DNA from: CAVZTA01 sp963778025
GTDB lineage: Bacteria; Chloroflexota; Limnocylindria; Limnocylindrales; CSP1-4
Assembly: GCA_963778025.1 (NCBI GenBank)
Contig: CAVZTA010000009.1
Coordinates: forward strand, 124,001-188,000
DNA: 64,000 bases
Direction of reading: 5' to 3'
How positions within the stretch are numbered: position 1 is the first letter of the stretch; each line of letters begins with the position of its first letter. Shown here piece after piece: positions 33,984 to 45,079 of the stretch. A program made the position numbers and the translations under genes. The notes beneath the pieces were generated by a model. That model saw only the letters and a list, made by a program, of their open reading frames with translations, was not told the origin of the DNA and did not search any database.

Positions 33984-35288
33984 CCACGCGTGATGTCGAC
34001 CGCCTGCTGACCACCTGGCTGGAGAGCGATGCGCCCGTGCACGAGCCCGATCACCTCCTGGGTGACGTCCTCGCCCGCACGTCCCGCACGCGCCGCCGGC
34101 CGGGCTGGCTCGTCCCCGAAAGGTGGATCCCGATGCAACTCACGATGGGCTTGCAGCGCACCCCGCGACTGGCGCCGGCGCTGCTGTTCCTCCTCGCGCT
34201 ACTCCTGGCGACCGTGCTGGCCATCCTGGTGGTCGGCGGCCAGCGTCACCTCCCGCCGCCCTACGGGCTCGCGGCGACGGGCGTCGTCTCCTATGTCAAC
34301 GATGGCCAGATCTGGGTCGCCGCGGCCGACGGTTCGGCACGCCGAGCGATCACCACGACCGCCGGGGTCAAGGGCCTGCCGCTGTTCTCGCGCGACGGGA
34401 CCCGCATCGCGTTCCTGACCTATGCGTCGGTGTTCTCGCTCGGCCACGCGAGCCTGTCCGTCGCGGATGCCGACGGCGGTCGGTCGATGGTCATCGACCC
34501 GGACGCCTACTTCATCGATCCTCCGTCGTGGTCGCCTGACGGCCGCCTGCTCGTCTACGGGAAGGCCGCGGCCACCGACGAGGGCGCCGGTCGCGTCTAC
34601 GTCGCGGCCTCGGACGGCTCGTCGCCTCCGCGACTCGTGGGCGATCCGAACGCCTTGGCCGTGGCACCCGTGATCTCGCCCGATGGCACCCGGATCGCGT
34701 TCTTCCGGTTCGACCCGGCACGGTCGGAGTCGTTCCAGCTCGCCGTCATGCATATCGACGGTTCGCACGCGGTCGCCCTGTCTCGTGGCGTCTTCGCGGA
34801 CATCGGTGGGGCCGGCATGGAGCATGGGACTCCCGGGCATCGCCTGGAGCCCGGACGGGACCAGGATCCTCTACGGCGCGGGATCGGGGGAGGACCAGGA
34901 TGTGTTCGTCGTCGACGCGGACGGCGCGACCCCGGAGCGGGTCATCGCGACCGGCCCGCTGCTCGAGTACGCCGCGACCTGGTCACCGTCGGGCACGCAG
35001 GTGGCGTTCTTCCGCGGCGCACGCTTCGACTTCCCCGATCTCTATGTCGCGGCCGCCGATGGCTCGTCCGAGCGACGCATCGCGACGCACCTCGCGTGGT
35101 TCACGCCGCAGTGGTCGCCGGATGAGCGCGTGATCGCGGTGGTCCCGAATCCAGACCTGAACCGCGGCGAGATCCGCCTCATCGACCTGGCCACGAACAA
35201 GAGCGTCCCGATCCCCATCACGGGAACCTACATCGACAACCAGCCGGGTAACGATACGGTCAGCTTCCAGCGGCTGCCGTTGCCCTGA
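33980..35288 (+). CDS. Membrane anti-sigma factor with TolB-like beta-propeller; one frameshift
   Basis: N-terminal cytoplasmic stretch VDRLLTTWLESDAPVHEPDH, one membrane helix around residues 67-86 (ALLFLLALLLATVLAILVV), then an outside propeller with repeated SPDG motifs: LFSRDGTRIAFLTYA, SWSPDGRLLVYGKAA, VISPDGTRIAFFRF, IAWSPDGTRILYGAG, TWSPSGTQVAFFRGA, QWSPDERVIAVVPNP. One extra base near 34815-34840 breaks the frame between the third and fourth of these; removing one base gives a 435-residue protein. Coupled to the sigma gene by ATGA. The propeller is the probable stress or ligand sensor. Confidence 0.82.
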
Positions 35289-35304
35289 GCCCCCTCACCG
35301 GGAA

Positions 35305-35336
35305 GCCCCGTCCCGTCGCGGTGCGGGACGGGGCTG
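35305..35336 (+). terminator. Strong hairpin after the anti-sigma gene
   Basis: AGCCCCGTCCCG and CGGGACGGGGCT pair over 12 bases without mismatch, with an eight-base loop, 17 bases after the stop. No U-run follows. Confidence 0.65.
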
Positions 35337-35675
35337 CTCGCTGCGGTCCCGCCACGCTCTGGCCTCCGAGTCGGAGCTGCCTGCCAGTGCGTAACTGGCG
35401 GCAGAGCCGAACGAGTGCCTTGGGCTTGACGGACCTTGACCCGCCTCCGGTGCGGCCGCTGCCGGACGGGCAGGACTCCACACGACGTCCGGGTGGATCG
35501 CTGACTGCGAGGCAGCGATCCGCTCGGATCAGCGTGGGTGCTCGCCTTCGGGCCGCGTCCTTGTCGGCATTTGCTGCCTGCTGGACAGCGGCGGCGTCGG
35601 GTCCAGTCTCCTCAGGCGCAGCCCGCGGGCCTAGACTGCCCGCGCGACGAAGCGGCTGGAGCAGGAGATCGACCG
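35337..35675. other. Intergenic region with several stable hairpins; possible structured RNA
   Basis: No protein gene. Hairpins follow one another: 35377-35404 (CTGCC-t-GCCAGT / ACTGGC-GGCAG, 11 pairs with a bulge), 35459-35473 (CTGCC/GGCAG) and 35495-35521 (GGATCGCTG/CAGCGATCC, nine perfect pairs). The spacing and strength suggest an RNA, but I do not recognise any known family such as tmRNA, SRP, 6S or RNase P RNA. Confidence 0.4.
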
Positions 35676-36237
35676 GTGACGTTCACGAACCTGCGCGACG
35701 CGACGCGCGAGGACTGGGATCGGATCGACGCGCTCGACGAGGCCCGCACCGACTACTCGGAGGCCCCCTTGGAGCTGCTCCGGGCGATGCGGGACGGCGA
35801 TCCGGCCGGGTACACGCTGAACCCCTACCACCACAGCCGCCAGGCCGCGACCCGCGCACTCCGGGCGGGCGAATCCAAGCCGTTCATCGTCGCGACGCTG
35901 TTCCACGACGTCGCCGACCGCATCGCCCCGCCCAACCACGGTCAGGTCGCCGCCGAGATCCTCCGCCCGTTCCTGTCCGACGACCTGTACTGGATGGTCA
36001 AGATGCACGGCCTGTTCCAGAAGGAGAACTTCGTCCAGCACGCGTACTGGGGCTCGGGCGTCATGGACTCGCTGCTCGCGCCGCATCGCGACCACCCCGC
36101 GTTCGAGCTGACGCGGCGGTTCTGCCGCGACTACGACGCGCCGTCGTTCGACCCGGACTACGACTCGCTGGAGCTGGACGACTTCCTGCCGATCGGTCCG
36201 CGAGGTCATGGACCGCCCGTACTCGTTCCAGGCGTAG
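35676..36237 (+). CDS. HD-domain phosphohydrolase-like protein; one frameshift
   Basis: About 186 residues. The HD-type metal site is visible as NPYHHSRQAATRAL, then FIVATLFHDVADRIAPPNHG with the His-Asp pair, and later LYWMVKMHGLFQKENF. The reading DDFLPI continues as VREVMDRPYSFQA only if one G near 36195 is removed (ATCGGTC to ATCGTC); it then stops at TAG 36235-36237. GTG start at 35676 with AGGAGA nine bases upstream. The closest relatives I recall are predicted HD phosphohydrolases of the phosphonate/inositol type; substrate unknown. Confidence 0.75.
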
Positions 36238-36252
36238 GGGACGGCCGGGCGG

Positions 36253-37471
36253 TCAGCCGTCTCGACCACCTCGCCGCCCTGCACGACGAGTCGGATCCGC
36301 GATCGATCGGTCAGGACCCGCGGATCGGACAGCGGGTCGCCGTCCACGACGAGGAGATCGGCGCGCTGGCCGGGTGCGAGCGTCCCACGGTCCGTGAGCC
36401 CCAGCGCTCGGGCCGAGCCACTGGTCGCCGCGGCGATCGCGGCTCGGACCGGGAGCCCTGCATCGACCATCCTGACGAGCTCCGCGGCGCTCGCGCCCGG
36501 CGGCCCGCTGTCGTAGCCCATGGCCATCGTCACCCCGGCCGACCACGCCGCGAGCAGGGTGCGGTTCGCCTCCTCGAGCTGACGCTTGGCCTGTTCGACG
36601 AGCGTTGCGGCGAACCGATCGGCGAAGCGCTCGGCAAGGTCGTGGAACGTCGACAAGGTGGGCACGAGCACGATACCCAGCTCGGCCATCCGATCGAGGA
36701 GGTCGGGGCGACGGTGGAGGCTCAGGCCGTGCTCGATCGTATCGACGCCGACCTCGACCGCCATCGCCGTGCCCTCGAGGCCCTCAGCGTGTGCGGCGAC
36801 GCGGAGGCCCAGCCGATGCGCCTCATCCACGACGGCATCGAGCTCCTCGCGAGCGAGCTGCGCGCGGGCTCGGGGTCCTCGCGCTCCACGGACCGCGCAC
36901 CGGTCGCCATGACCTTGATGTAGTCGGCTCCCCGGCGGTGTTGCTCCCGGACGGCTTTGCGCATGTCCCACGGCCCGTCGGCCTCGCGGTACATCGTCCC
37001 GAAGATCCGGCCGCCGGGGGCCGTCGCGGACACGATCCGGCCGCAGGTGAGCAGCTCCGGACCGCGCGCCACGCCCAGCTTGATGGCCTCACGCAGCACG
37101 AGCGCCTCGTCGTCGTAGCTCCCGACATCGCGGACGGTCGTGATGCCGTGCGCCAGGTACGCACGGGCGACGACTGCGAGCACGAACCAGCGCAGCTCGG
37201 GCGGGCGCGGGTCTTCGCCATGGAGCGGCGCCGGCGGCCCGAAGCCCGGGCTGCGCTCGAGGTCGCTGGTGACGTGGGCATGCGCGTCGATGAGGCCCGG
37301 GACGATCGTGCAGCCCGAGACGGCGCAGGCGTCAGCTGGTCGCGGGCCCTCGGTCGGCGTCACCGAGTCGATCCGCCCGTCCCGGACGGCCAGCGTGACG
37401 TGTTCGCGCACCGCGGCGGCCGTCCCGTCGACAAGCCGTGAATCCCACAACGTGAGAGTGGCGGTTCTCAC
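36253..37471 (-). CDS. Amidohydrolase (imidazolonepropionase/prolidase-like); frameshifted
   Basis: Metal-dependent hydrolase of about 400 residues. Seen in the first frame: VPGLIDAHAHVTSDLERSPG with the metal His pair, HGITTVRDVGSYDDEAL, and GADYIKVMATGARSVER with the bridging Lys. After a slip in a CG-rich run near 36890 the protein goes on as EELDAVVDEAHRLGLRVAAH, VDTIEHGLSLHR, AMGYDSGPPGASAAELV and LTDRGTLAPGQRADLLVVDG. The end is uncertain: the frame stays open across the HD gene, so the stop at 36253 in another frame is a guess. GTG start. Convergent with the HD gene, divergent from aceE. Confidence 0.72.
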
Positions 37472-37613
37472 GACGGCATCCTACGCCCGCGACGCACCCA
37501 CAGGTGGGTCCACGCGTGGCGGCCGACCTCTCTCGTCGCACGGGACGGGCCTTCGGACTACCCTGTAGCCCGACCTCCGAGACCGATCCGTCGCGCGCGT
37601 CCACGGAGCCCCG

Positions 37614-40295
<2,682 letters not shown>

Positions 40296-40493
40296 CGGGT
40301 CCGCCCGAGAGCGCGCTCCAGACGCTTCCCGAGCGTGACTTGCGTATCGATGCAACACGCACGTTAGCGGCGGAGCCTTGCGGACGCGTGCGCCCGGAAC
40401 GCCCTGGACGGCATGGTCCGCCGTATCACGGGACGCGTGAGGGGTGGATCACCCACCCAGCGGCCCGACGCGGGGGAACGGAGGCTTTCCATC

Positions 40494-40775
40494 ATGGGCA
40501 TCCTGTCCTGGCTGATCGTGGGTGCGATCGCGGGCTGGCTCGCCGGACTGCTCGTCAAGGGCGACGAGGGGATGGGTGTGGTCATGCACATCGTCCTCGG
40601 CATCGTCGGCGCGCTGGTCGGCGGCTTCATCGCCGGGCTGCTGACCGGCGGCAACGACTACGTCACCGGTATCAACATCACGACCATCGTGGTCGCCACC
40701 ATCGGCGCAGTGATCGCGGTCGTCGCGTTCTCGGCGCTCACGGGTCGCACACGCACCGGTCGCGGGCCGGTCTGA
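40494..40775 (+). CDS. GlsB/YeaQ/YmgE-family small membrane protein
   Basis: 93 residues with three hydrophobic helices and the family's glycine pattern: SWLIVGAIAGWLAGLLVKGD, HIVLGIVGALVGGFIAGLL and TTIVVATIGAVIAVVAFSAL. Often called transglycosylase-associated, but the function is not established; expression in stress is common. GGAGG precedes the ATG. A paralogue is at 51125-51400. Another small membrane protein gene follows after 10 bases. Confidence 0.9.
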   Translation: MGILSWLIVGAIAGWLAGLLVKGDEGMGVVMHIVLGIVGALVGGFIAGLLTGGNDYVTGINITTIVVATIGAVIAVVAFSALTGRTRTGRGPV

Positions 40776-40785
40776 GGCCTGACCG

Positions 40786-40992
40786 ATGACCGATGACCAC
40801 ACCGTCGTCGTCGAACGCGACGGAGGAGGCGGGGCCACGGCGATCGTCGCGATCATCGTGATCGCGCTCCTCGCCGTCGGGGCCTGGTACTTCCTCCTCG
40901 GCCCGGGGGCGTCGAGCAGTGGCAACGGCTCGATCGACGTCAACGTGAACCTGCCGACGATCGAGGCTCCGGCCCAGTCGAGCGGCGGCTGA
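40786..40992 (+). CDS. Small single-pass membrane protein
   Basis: 68 residues: MTDDHTVVVERDGGGGATA, a helix IVAIIVIALLAVGAWYFLLG and a tail SSGNGSIDVNVNLPTIEAP. Paralogue of the protein at 30961-31191. Ten bases after the GlsB-like gene, so probably cotranscribed and possibly functionally linked. Function unknown. Confidence 0.75.
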   Translation: MTDDHTVVVERDGGGGATAIVAIIVIALLAVGAWYFLLGPGASSSGNGSIDVNVNLPTIEAPAQSSGG

Positions 40993-41015
40993 CCCGGACC
41001 CGACCCAAGCGCACC

Positions 41016-41046
41016 GAAGCCGGTCCCGTGCCCAGGGACCGGCTTC
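41016..41046 (+). terminator. Terminator after the small membrane protein pair
   Basis: GAAGCCGGTCCC and GGGACCGGCTTC pair perfectly over 12 bases around a seven-base loop, followed by TTGGTGTG. It lies 24 bases past the stop. Confidence 0.7.
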
Positions 41047-41083
41047 TTGGTGTGTCCGGCGTCCGGCGCGTCGGGCGGGCGCG

Positions 41084-41575
41084 CGGCTCGCTTCGATCGT
41101 GGCGTGATCACCTGGTGTGCACTTTCCGGCCTGGGGTGCGTCAAGCCCCGTCGCGAAGCGCCAGGACCACCCCCTTGGCCCCAGTCGTGCACATGGCGCG
41201 GTCATGCGGGGTCGCAAGGCCGCGGCGTGGGGCGCTCCAGGGCCGCCCGAGGCGTGCTACTCGGCGGCGAGGCCGCAGCACCCCGCCGAATGCACATCAG
41301 AAGAGCACGGCCACCGGCAGGCCGGCGCGCACGGCGCCCGGCCGGCTCACCACCCGCTTCGATCCCGCCGTGATCACCTGGTGTGCATCTTCCGGCCTGG
41401 CGTCGCTCTAGCCCGCCGCCAGGCGTGACGAGGCGGCCCTTCGGAGGCTTGATGCACACCACGCGGTCTCGCGGCGTCGCAAGGGCCCGTCGGACGGGCG
41501 TCAGGAGCCAGGAAGTGCCGATCCACCCGTGCGGATGCACACCAGACGAGCACGGGAGGGCCGCCAGGCCGCCGG
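41084..41575. repeat. Two-copy intergenic repeat of about 266 bases built on TGCACA sites
   Basis: Both copies open with CGCTTCGATC (41087 and 41353), GTGATCACCTGGTGTGCA (41104 and 41370) and TTCCGGCCTGG. Each then has a TGCACA site followed by GCGGTC and GTCGCAAGG (about 41188 and 41453) and a third, ATGCACA-YCAGA-GAGCACGG (41290 and 41536). The 500-base gap holds nothing else I can recognise. A third, more diverged copy lies at 14190-14390. Confidence 0.7.
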
Positions 41576-41585
41576 CACCGCGATG

Positions 41586-42505
41586 TCAGTCCGCCGCGGC
41601 GACGCCCTCCGGTTCGGCGAGCGGGAGCCGGATCGCGAACGATGAGCCGCCGCCGTCGCGCGACGACGCGATGAGGTCGCCGCCCATGGCCCGCACGAGT
41701 CGTCGGGCAGCGGCGAGCCCGAGCCCGGCGCCCGTCACGCCGCGCGCACGCAGCGACCGGTAGAAGGGCCGGAACAGTCGCTCGGTCTCGGCGGGGTCGA
41801 GGCCCGGGCCGCGGTCCAGGACCGCGATCTCCACCCACGGCCCAGCCATGTCGACCACCACTTCGGTCGGTGCGGGACCCGCGCCATGCGTCGCGGCGTT
41901 CGTCAGGAGATTGCGAAGCGCGTGACCCAGTGCCTCTTCATCGGCCATGACCGCGGGCACACCGGCGGGGATCGCGTACCGGATGGGCACGTTGGGGACG
42001 CCCACCTCGTCCGACCACACGAGGTCCGCCAGCCGTCGCTGCACGAGGATCGGCTCGACTCGCAGGGTGCTCGCGCCCGCGTCGTGCCGGACGACGACCA
42101 GGAGGTCCTCCACGACCCGCAGCAGCCGGAACGCTTCGACGTCGACGGCCTCGATGACCGCCTCGCGCACCGGCTCGTCGACATCGGACGAGCGCAGCAT
42201 CTTGGCACCGAGGTGGATGGTGGTGATCGGGGAGCGCAGCTCGTGCGAGAGCACCTCGACCGCGCGCTCATCGAGCGGTGACGGATCGCTCGCGATGAAG
42301 CCCGGGACCGAGGCCGCCGAGTCGGCATACGGCGCAGAGGCCGCCGCGGAGGCCGCCGAGCCGCCGAGGACGTGGCGGGTGCACCTGGCCCCACGGCGAC
42401 CGGCCCGCCCGCCGCCGGTCCACCCGTCACGGGTCCCGCGGCCGTGCCCGGGCGGCCCGTGGCGGGCTCGTTCGACGCGCCCTCGGCTTCGCTCGGTCCA
42501 TGCAT
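41586..42505 (-). CDS. Soluble sensor histidine kinase (HisKA type); frameshift in the N-terminal linker
   Basis: Kinase core is complete: H-box EVLSHELRSPITTIHLGAK, N-box ALRNLLTNAATHGAG, G1 VLDRGPGLDPAE, F-box LFRPFYRSLR and G2 VTGAGLGLAAARRLVRAMGG. There is no membrane segment. In the kinase frame there is no usable start upstream of the H-box; the ATG at 42505 opens MHGPSEAEGASNEPATGRPG in another frame, joined to ASAPYADSAASVPGFIASD by restoring one base around 42380-42420. The linker is Gly/Pro/Ala-rich. No regulator is adjacent; the orphan OmpR-type regulator at 30-30.9 kb is a possible partner. Confidence 0.8.
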
Positions 42506-42631
42506 GGTTCGAGGCTAGGTGGCCGCACGGGTGCAGCGGTCCTCTCCGGGGGGCACTCCGTGTTGCGCCCGGGTGTCGACCTCCGCGAGAGCCAGCCGCC
42601 GAGCCCAGAGCGCGGAGCCTGGGCGCCGACG

Positions 42632-43822
42632 CTATGCGCGGCTCATCCCTCGCCGGAGCAGCAGCCAGCAGCCGACCAGCAGCACGCCTCCCGTGGCCGC
42701 GAGGACCCCCGCCTGCCACGGCTCCTGGACGACGCCCCGGAACATCACGTCCTGCATCAGCTCGATGCCGTTCGTCACCGGGATGAGTCGCGCGAGCGCC
42801 TGGACCGGCGGCGAGAACTCCGTCAGCGGCAGCACGAACCCCGAGAAGAAGATCGACGCCAGGAGCACCAGCAGCGACAGCTGCACGGTCTGACGCTCCG
42901 AGTCCGACACCAGCGCGATGAGCATGCCGAGCCCCAGCGACGCCAGGACGAGGAGCGCGACGACACCGCCGAGCGCCAGGCCGCTCCCGATGTTGGGAAC
43001 GTTCAGGCCCAGCACCATGAGCGCGATCGTGATCGCGGCGATCGCCCCGGCCAGCGCCCCGAAGCCGATGATCTTGCCGCTCACGATCTCCCACGCCGAG
43101 ACGGGCGAGATCCGGAACAGCTCGATCATCCCGGTCGTGCGCTCCCGGATGACGGACAGGGCGATGAGCGACACCGCCATGTGCTGGAGGATGAGCGCGA
43201 GCACGGCGGGGCCGAAGTACTCCACGACCGTCGGCTGGACGGGCGCGATGTTGTTGACCTCGGCGCGGGTCGGTGACGCGATGATCTCTGGCGGGATCTG
43301 GCCGGCCTGGGGCCCGAGCTGTGCCTGCCCCTGCTCGGCGGCGCGCCGGATCAGCTCCCGGTTCACGTGGTCGCTGACCTGGTCCGCCATGAGCGTGGCG
43401 TAGTTCCCGTCGAGCGGGTCGGACGCGTCCACGCGGACCTCGATCACCGACTGCTGCCCGCTCTCGAGCTTCTGCTGTGTATCGGGCGGGGCGATGACCG
43501 CGAGATCGATCGTCCCGTCGCTCAGCTGTTGATCGAGCTTCGAGGTGTCCTCGGTGACCTCGATGACCTTGATCCCCGCCCCGGCCACGTTCTCGTAGTA
43601 GGCCGGGTCGGTCGGCAGGCCCGTCTCGGACGGCACGACGACGACGGTGTTCAAGGGCCGCTTGAAGCCGGAGTAGCCGATGCCGAACACGGCCATGATC
43701 AGGAACGGCCCGAGGATGAGCGACACGAGCGCGCCCGGCCGCCGTGCCACCTCCACGAGCTCCTTGCCCAGGAACGCGAGGATGCGGGTCACCGCCTTGG
43801 CGATGATCATCAGGACGCTCAT
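42632..43822 (-). CDS. ABC-2 type transporter permease
   Basis: 396 residues. One membrane helix near residues 25-45 (LVSLILGPFLIMAVFGIGYS), a large outside domain (about 50-220) and five helices in the C-terminal half, including MAVSLIALSVIRERTTGMIE, the ABC2 signature region. Matches the DrrB/YhhJ-like exporters with a wide first loop. Two bases separate it from the ATPase gene, so the two form one exporter. Substrate unknown; drug or lipid export is typical. Confidence 0.92.
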   Translation of the reverse strand: MSVLMIIAKAVTRILAFLGKELVEVARRPGALVSLILGPFLIMAVFGIGYSGFKRPLNTVVVVPSETGLPTDPAYYENVAGAGIKVIEVTEDTSKLDQQLSDGTIDLAVIAPPDTQQKLESGQQSVIEVRVDASDPLDGNYATLMADQVSDHVNRELIRRAAEQGQAQLGPQAGQIPPEIIASPTRAEVNNIAPVQPTVVEYFGPAVLALILQHMAVSLIALSVIRERTTGMIELFRISPVSAWEIVSGKIIGFGALAGAIAAITIALMVLGLNVPNIGSGLALGGVVALLVLASLGLGMLIALVSDSERQTVQLSLLVLLASIFFSGFVLPLTEFSPPVQALARLIPVTNGIELMQDVMFRGVVQEPWQAGVLAATGGVLLVGCWLLLRRGMSRA

Positions 43823-43823
43823 C

Positions 43824-44831
43824 TCACGCGGCCTCGCGCTCTGCGGCGGCGTCCGCGGCGCGGCCGGCCTCGTCGGCGGTCGTGCTGCCGCGCTCGCGGC
43901 GGACGAGTGCCGCGAACACCTCGTCGAACGAGGGCTGGATCGCCCGGGCGCTGACCACCTCGCCACCCGCCTCGGCGACCAGATCGTCGATGACCGGCAG
44001 CATCTGCGGCCCGTCGTCGACGGCGGCCCAGAAGGAACGCAGGCCGCGCGTCTCGACGCGCAGGATGTGCGGCCGGCCGGCGAGCTGCTCCGGGTCGAAC
44101 GGCGCCTTCGTCTCGACCTCGAGCAGGTCGCCGCCGAGCGCGTCGCGCCGGAGTTGTGCGGGCGGCGCCATCGCGACCAGCCGGCCCTCCGTGATGAGCG
44201 CGACCTGATCGCACTCCTCGGCCTCGGTGACGTACTGCGTGGTGACCAGCAGCGTCCGGCCGGCACCCTTGAGCCGATGGAGCTCCTCCCAGATCGACTG
44301 ACGGAGGATGGGATCGATACCGGCGGTGGGCTCGTCGAGGAACAGGAGGTCCGGCTCGTGCACGAGGGCGCACGCGAGCTCGAGGCGCCGCTGCATGCCT
44401 CCGGACAGGTTCGCCGCCCGCCGATGCTTCGCGTCGATCAGCTGCGTGAAGCGCAGCACCTCGCCGACCCGTCGTCGTCGGCGGCGCCAGAGCATCCCGA
44501 ACAGGCTCGCGACGAAGTCGACGTTCTCCTCGGCCGTCAGGTCGGGATACAGCGTGAACAGCTGGGGCATGTAGCCGATGCGTTCGCGGGTCGCGCGCCG
44601 GAATCGTCGCGGGTCCTCGCCCAGGACCCGGACGTCGCCCTTGTCGGGATCGACCGCCCCGGTGAGGATCCGGATCGTCGTCGTCTTGCCGGCGCCCGAC
44701 GGCCCGACCACGCCCAGGATCGTGCCCTGGGGGACCACCAGGTCCAGCTCGTGGATGCCGGCGCCCTCGCCATAGTCCTTGGTCACGCCCTGCGCGACGA
44801 TCGGCGCGCCGGCGGATGACGCCGTCGTCAT
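43824..44831 (-). CDS. ABC transporter ATP-binding protein (DrrA-like exporter)
   Basis: 335 residues. Walker A GPSGAGKTTTIRIL, Q-loop YMPQLFTLYPDLTAEENVDF, signature NLSGGMQRRLELACAL, Walker B PDLLFLDEPTAGIDP, H-loop in LLVTTQYVTEAEECD (His replaced by Gln, reading TTQYVTEAEE, as in many of this subfamily). A C-terminal extension of about 90 residues is typical of DrrA. ATG with GGAGGG five bases upstream. A perfect palindrome 18 bases before the start may be its operator. Confidence 0.93.
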   Translation of the reverse strand: MTTASSAGAPIVAQGVTKDYGEGAGIHELDLVVPQGTILGVVGPSGAGKTTTIRILTGAVDPDKGDVRVLGEDPRRFRRATRERIGYMPQLFTLYPDLTAEENVDFVASLFGMLWRRRRRRVGEVLRFTQLIDAKHRRAANLSGGMQRRLELACALVHEPDLLFLDEPTAGIDPILRQSIWEELHRLKGAGRTLLVTTQYVTEAEECDQVALITEGRLVAMAPPAQLRRDALGGDLLEVETKAPFDPEQLAGRPHILRVETRGLRSFWAAVDDGPQMLPVIDDLVAEAGGEVVSARAIQPSFDEVFAALVRRERGSTTADEAGRAADAAAEREAA

Positions 44832-44848
44832 GTGCGTCCCTCCTCGAG

Positions 44849-44866
44849 TCGTGCCGCTCGGCACGA
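44849..44866. promoter_or_regulatory. Palindrome upstream of the ABC exporter genes
   Basis: TCGTGCCG-CT-CGGCACGA is a perfect eight-base inverted repeat, 18 bases upstream of the ATPase start. A partial copy CGTGCCGAGC follows at 44879. The position suits a repressor site. The regulator is not in the neighbourhood. Confidence 0.45.
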
Positions 44867-45079
44867 CCTGGGCCGGGGCGTGCCGAGCATGTGGGAACGG
44901 AGGTTGCAGGCGGTGCGCCCGCCAGGCGGCGCGCCTGACGAGCGCATGACGCGGGGCCGGCTGCAACAGGACTGCGACGGCGGGGGCGAGCGGAGGAGGG
45001 CGCTCGCAGGACGCGGCCGGGACGCTGACAGCGGCGAGGGCCGCCGAGGGGCGGCACGAGTGGGAGGTCCGTACGGACC

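Noticed and set aside
35377..35404. Hairpin considered as part of a tRNA
   Set aside because: No cloverleaf can be built around it: no T-loop GTTC sequence or acceptor pairing at the right distances.
41084..41575. Repeats considered as an insertion sequence
   Set aside because: No transposase frame, no terminal inverted repeats and no target duplication visible.
43824..44831. ABC ATPase H-loop with Gln instead of His, considered as a dead enzyme
   Set aside because: Walker A, signature and Walker B are intact, and I recall Gln or other residues at this place in DrrA-like exporters.
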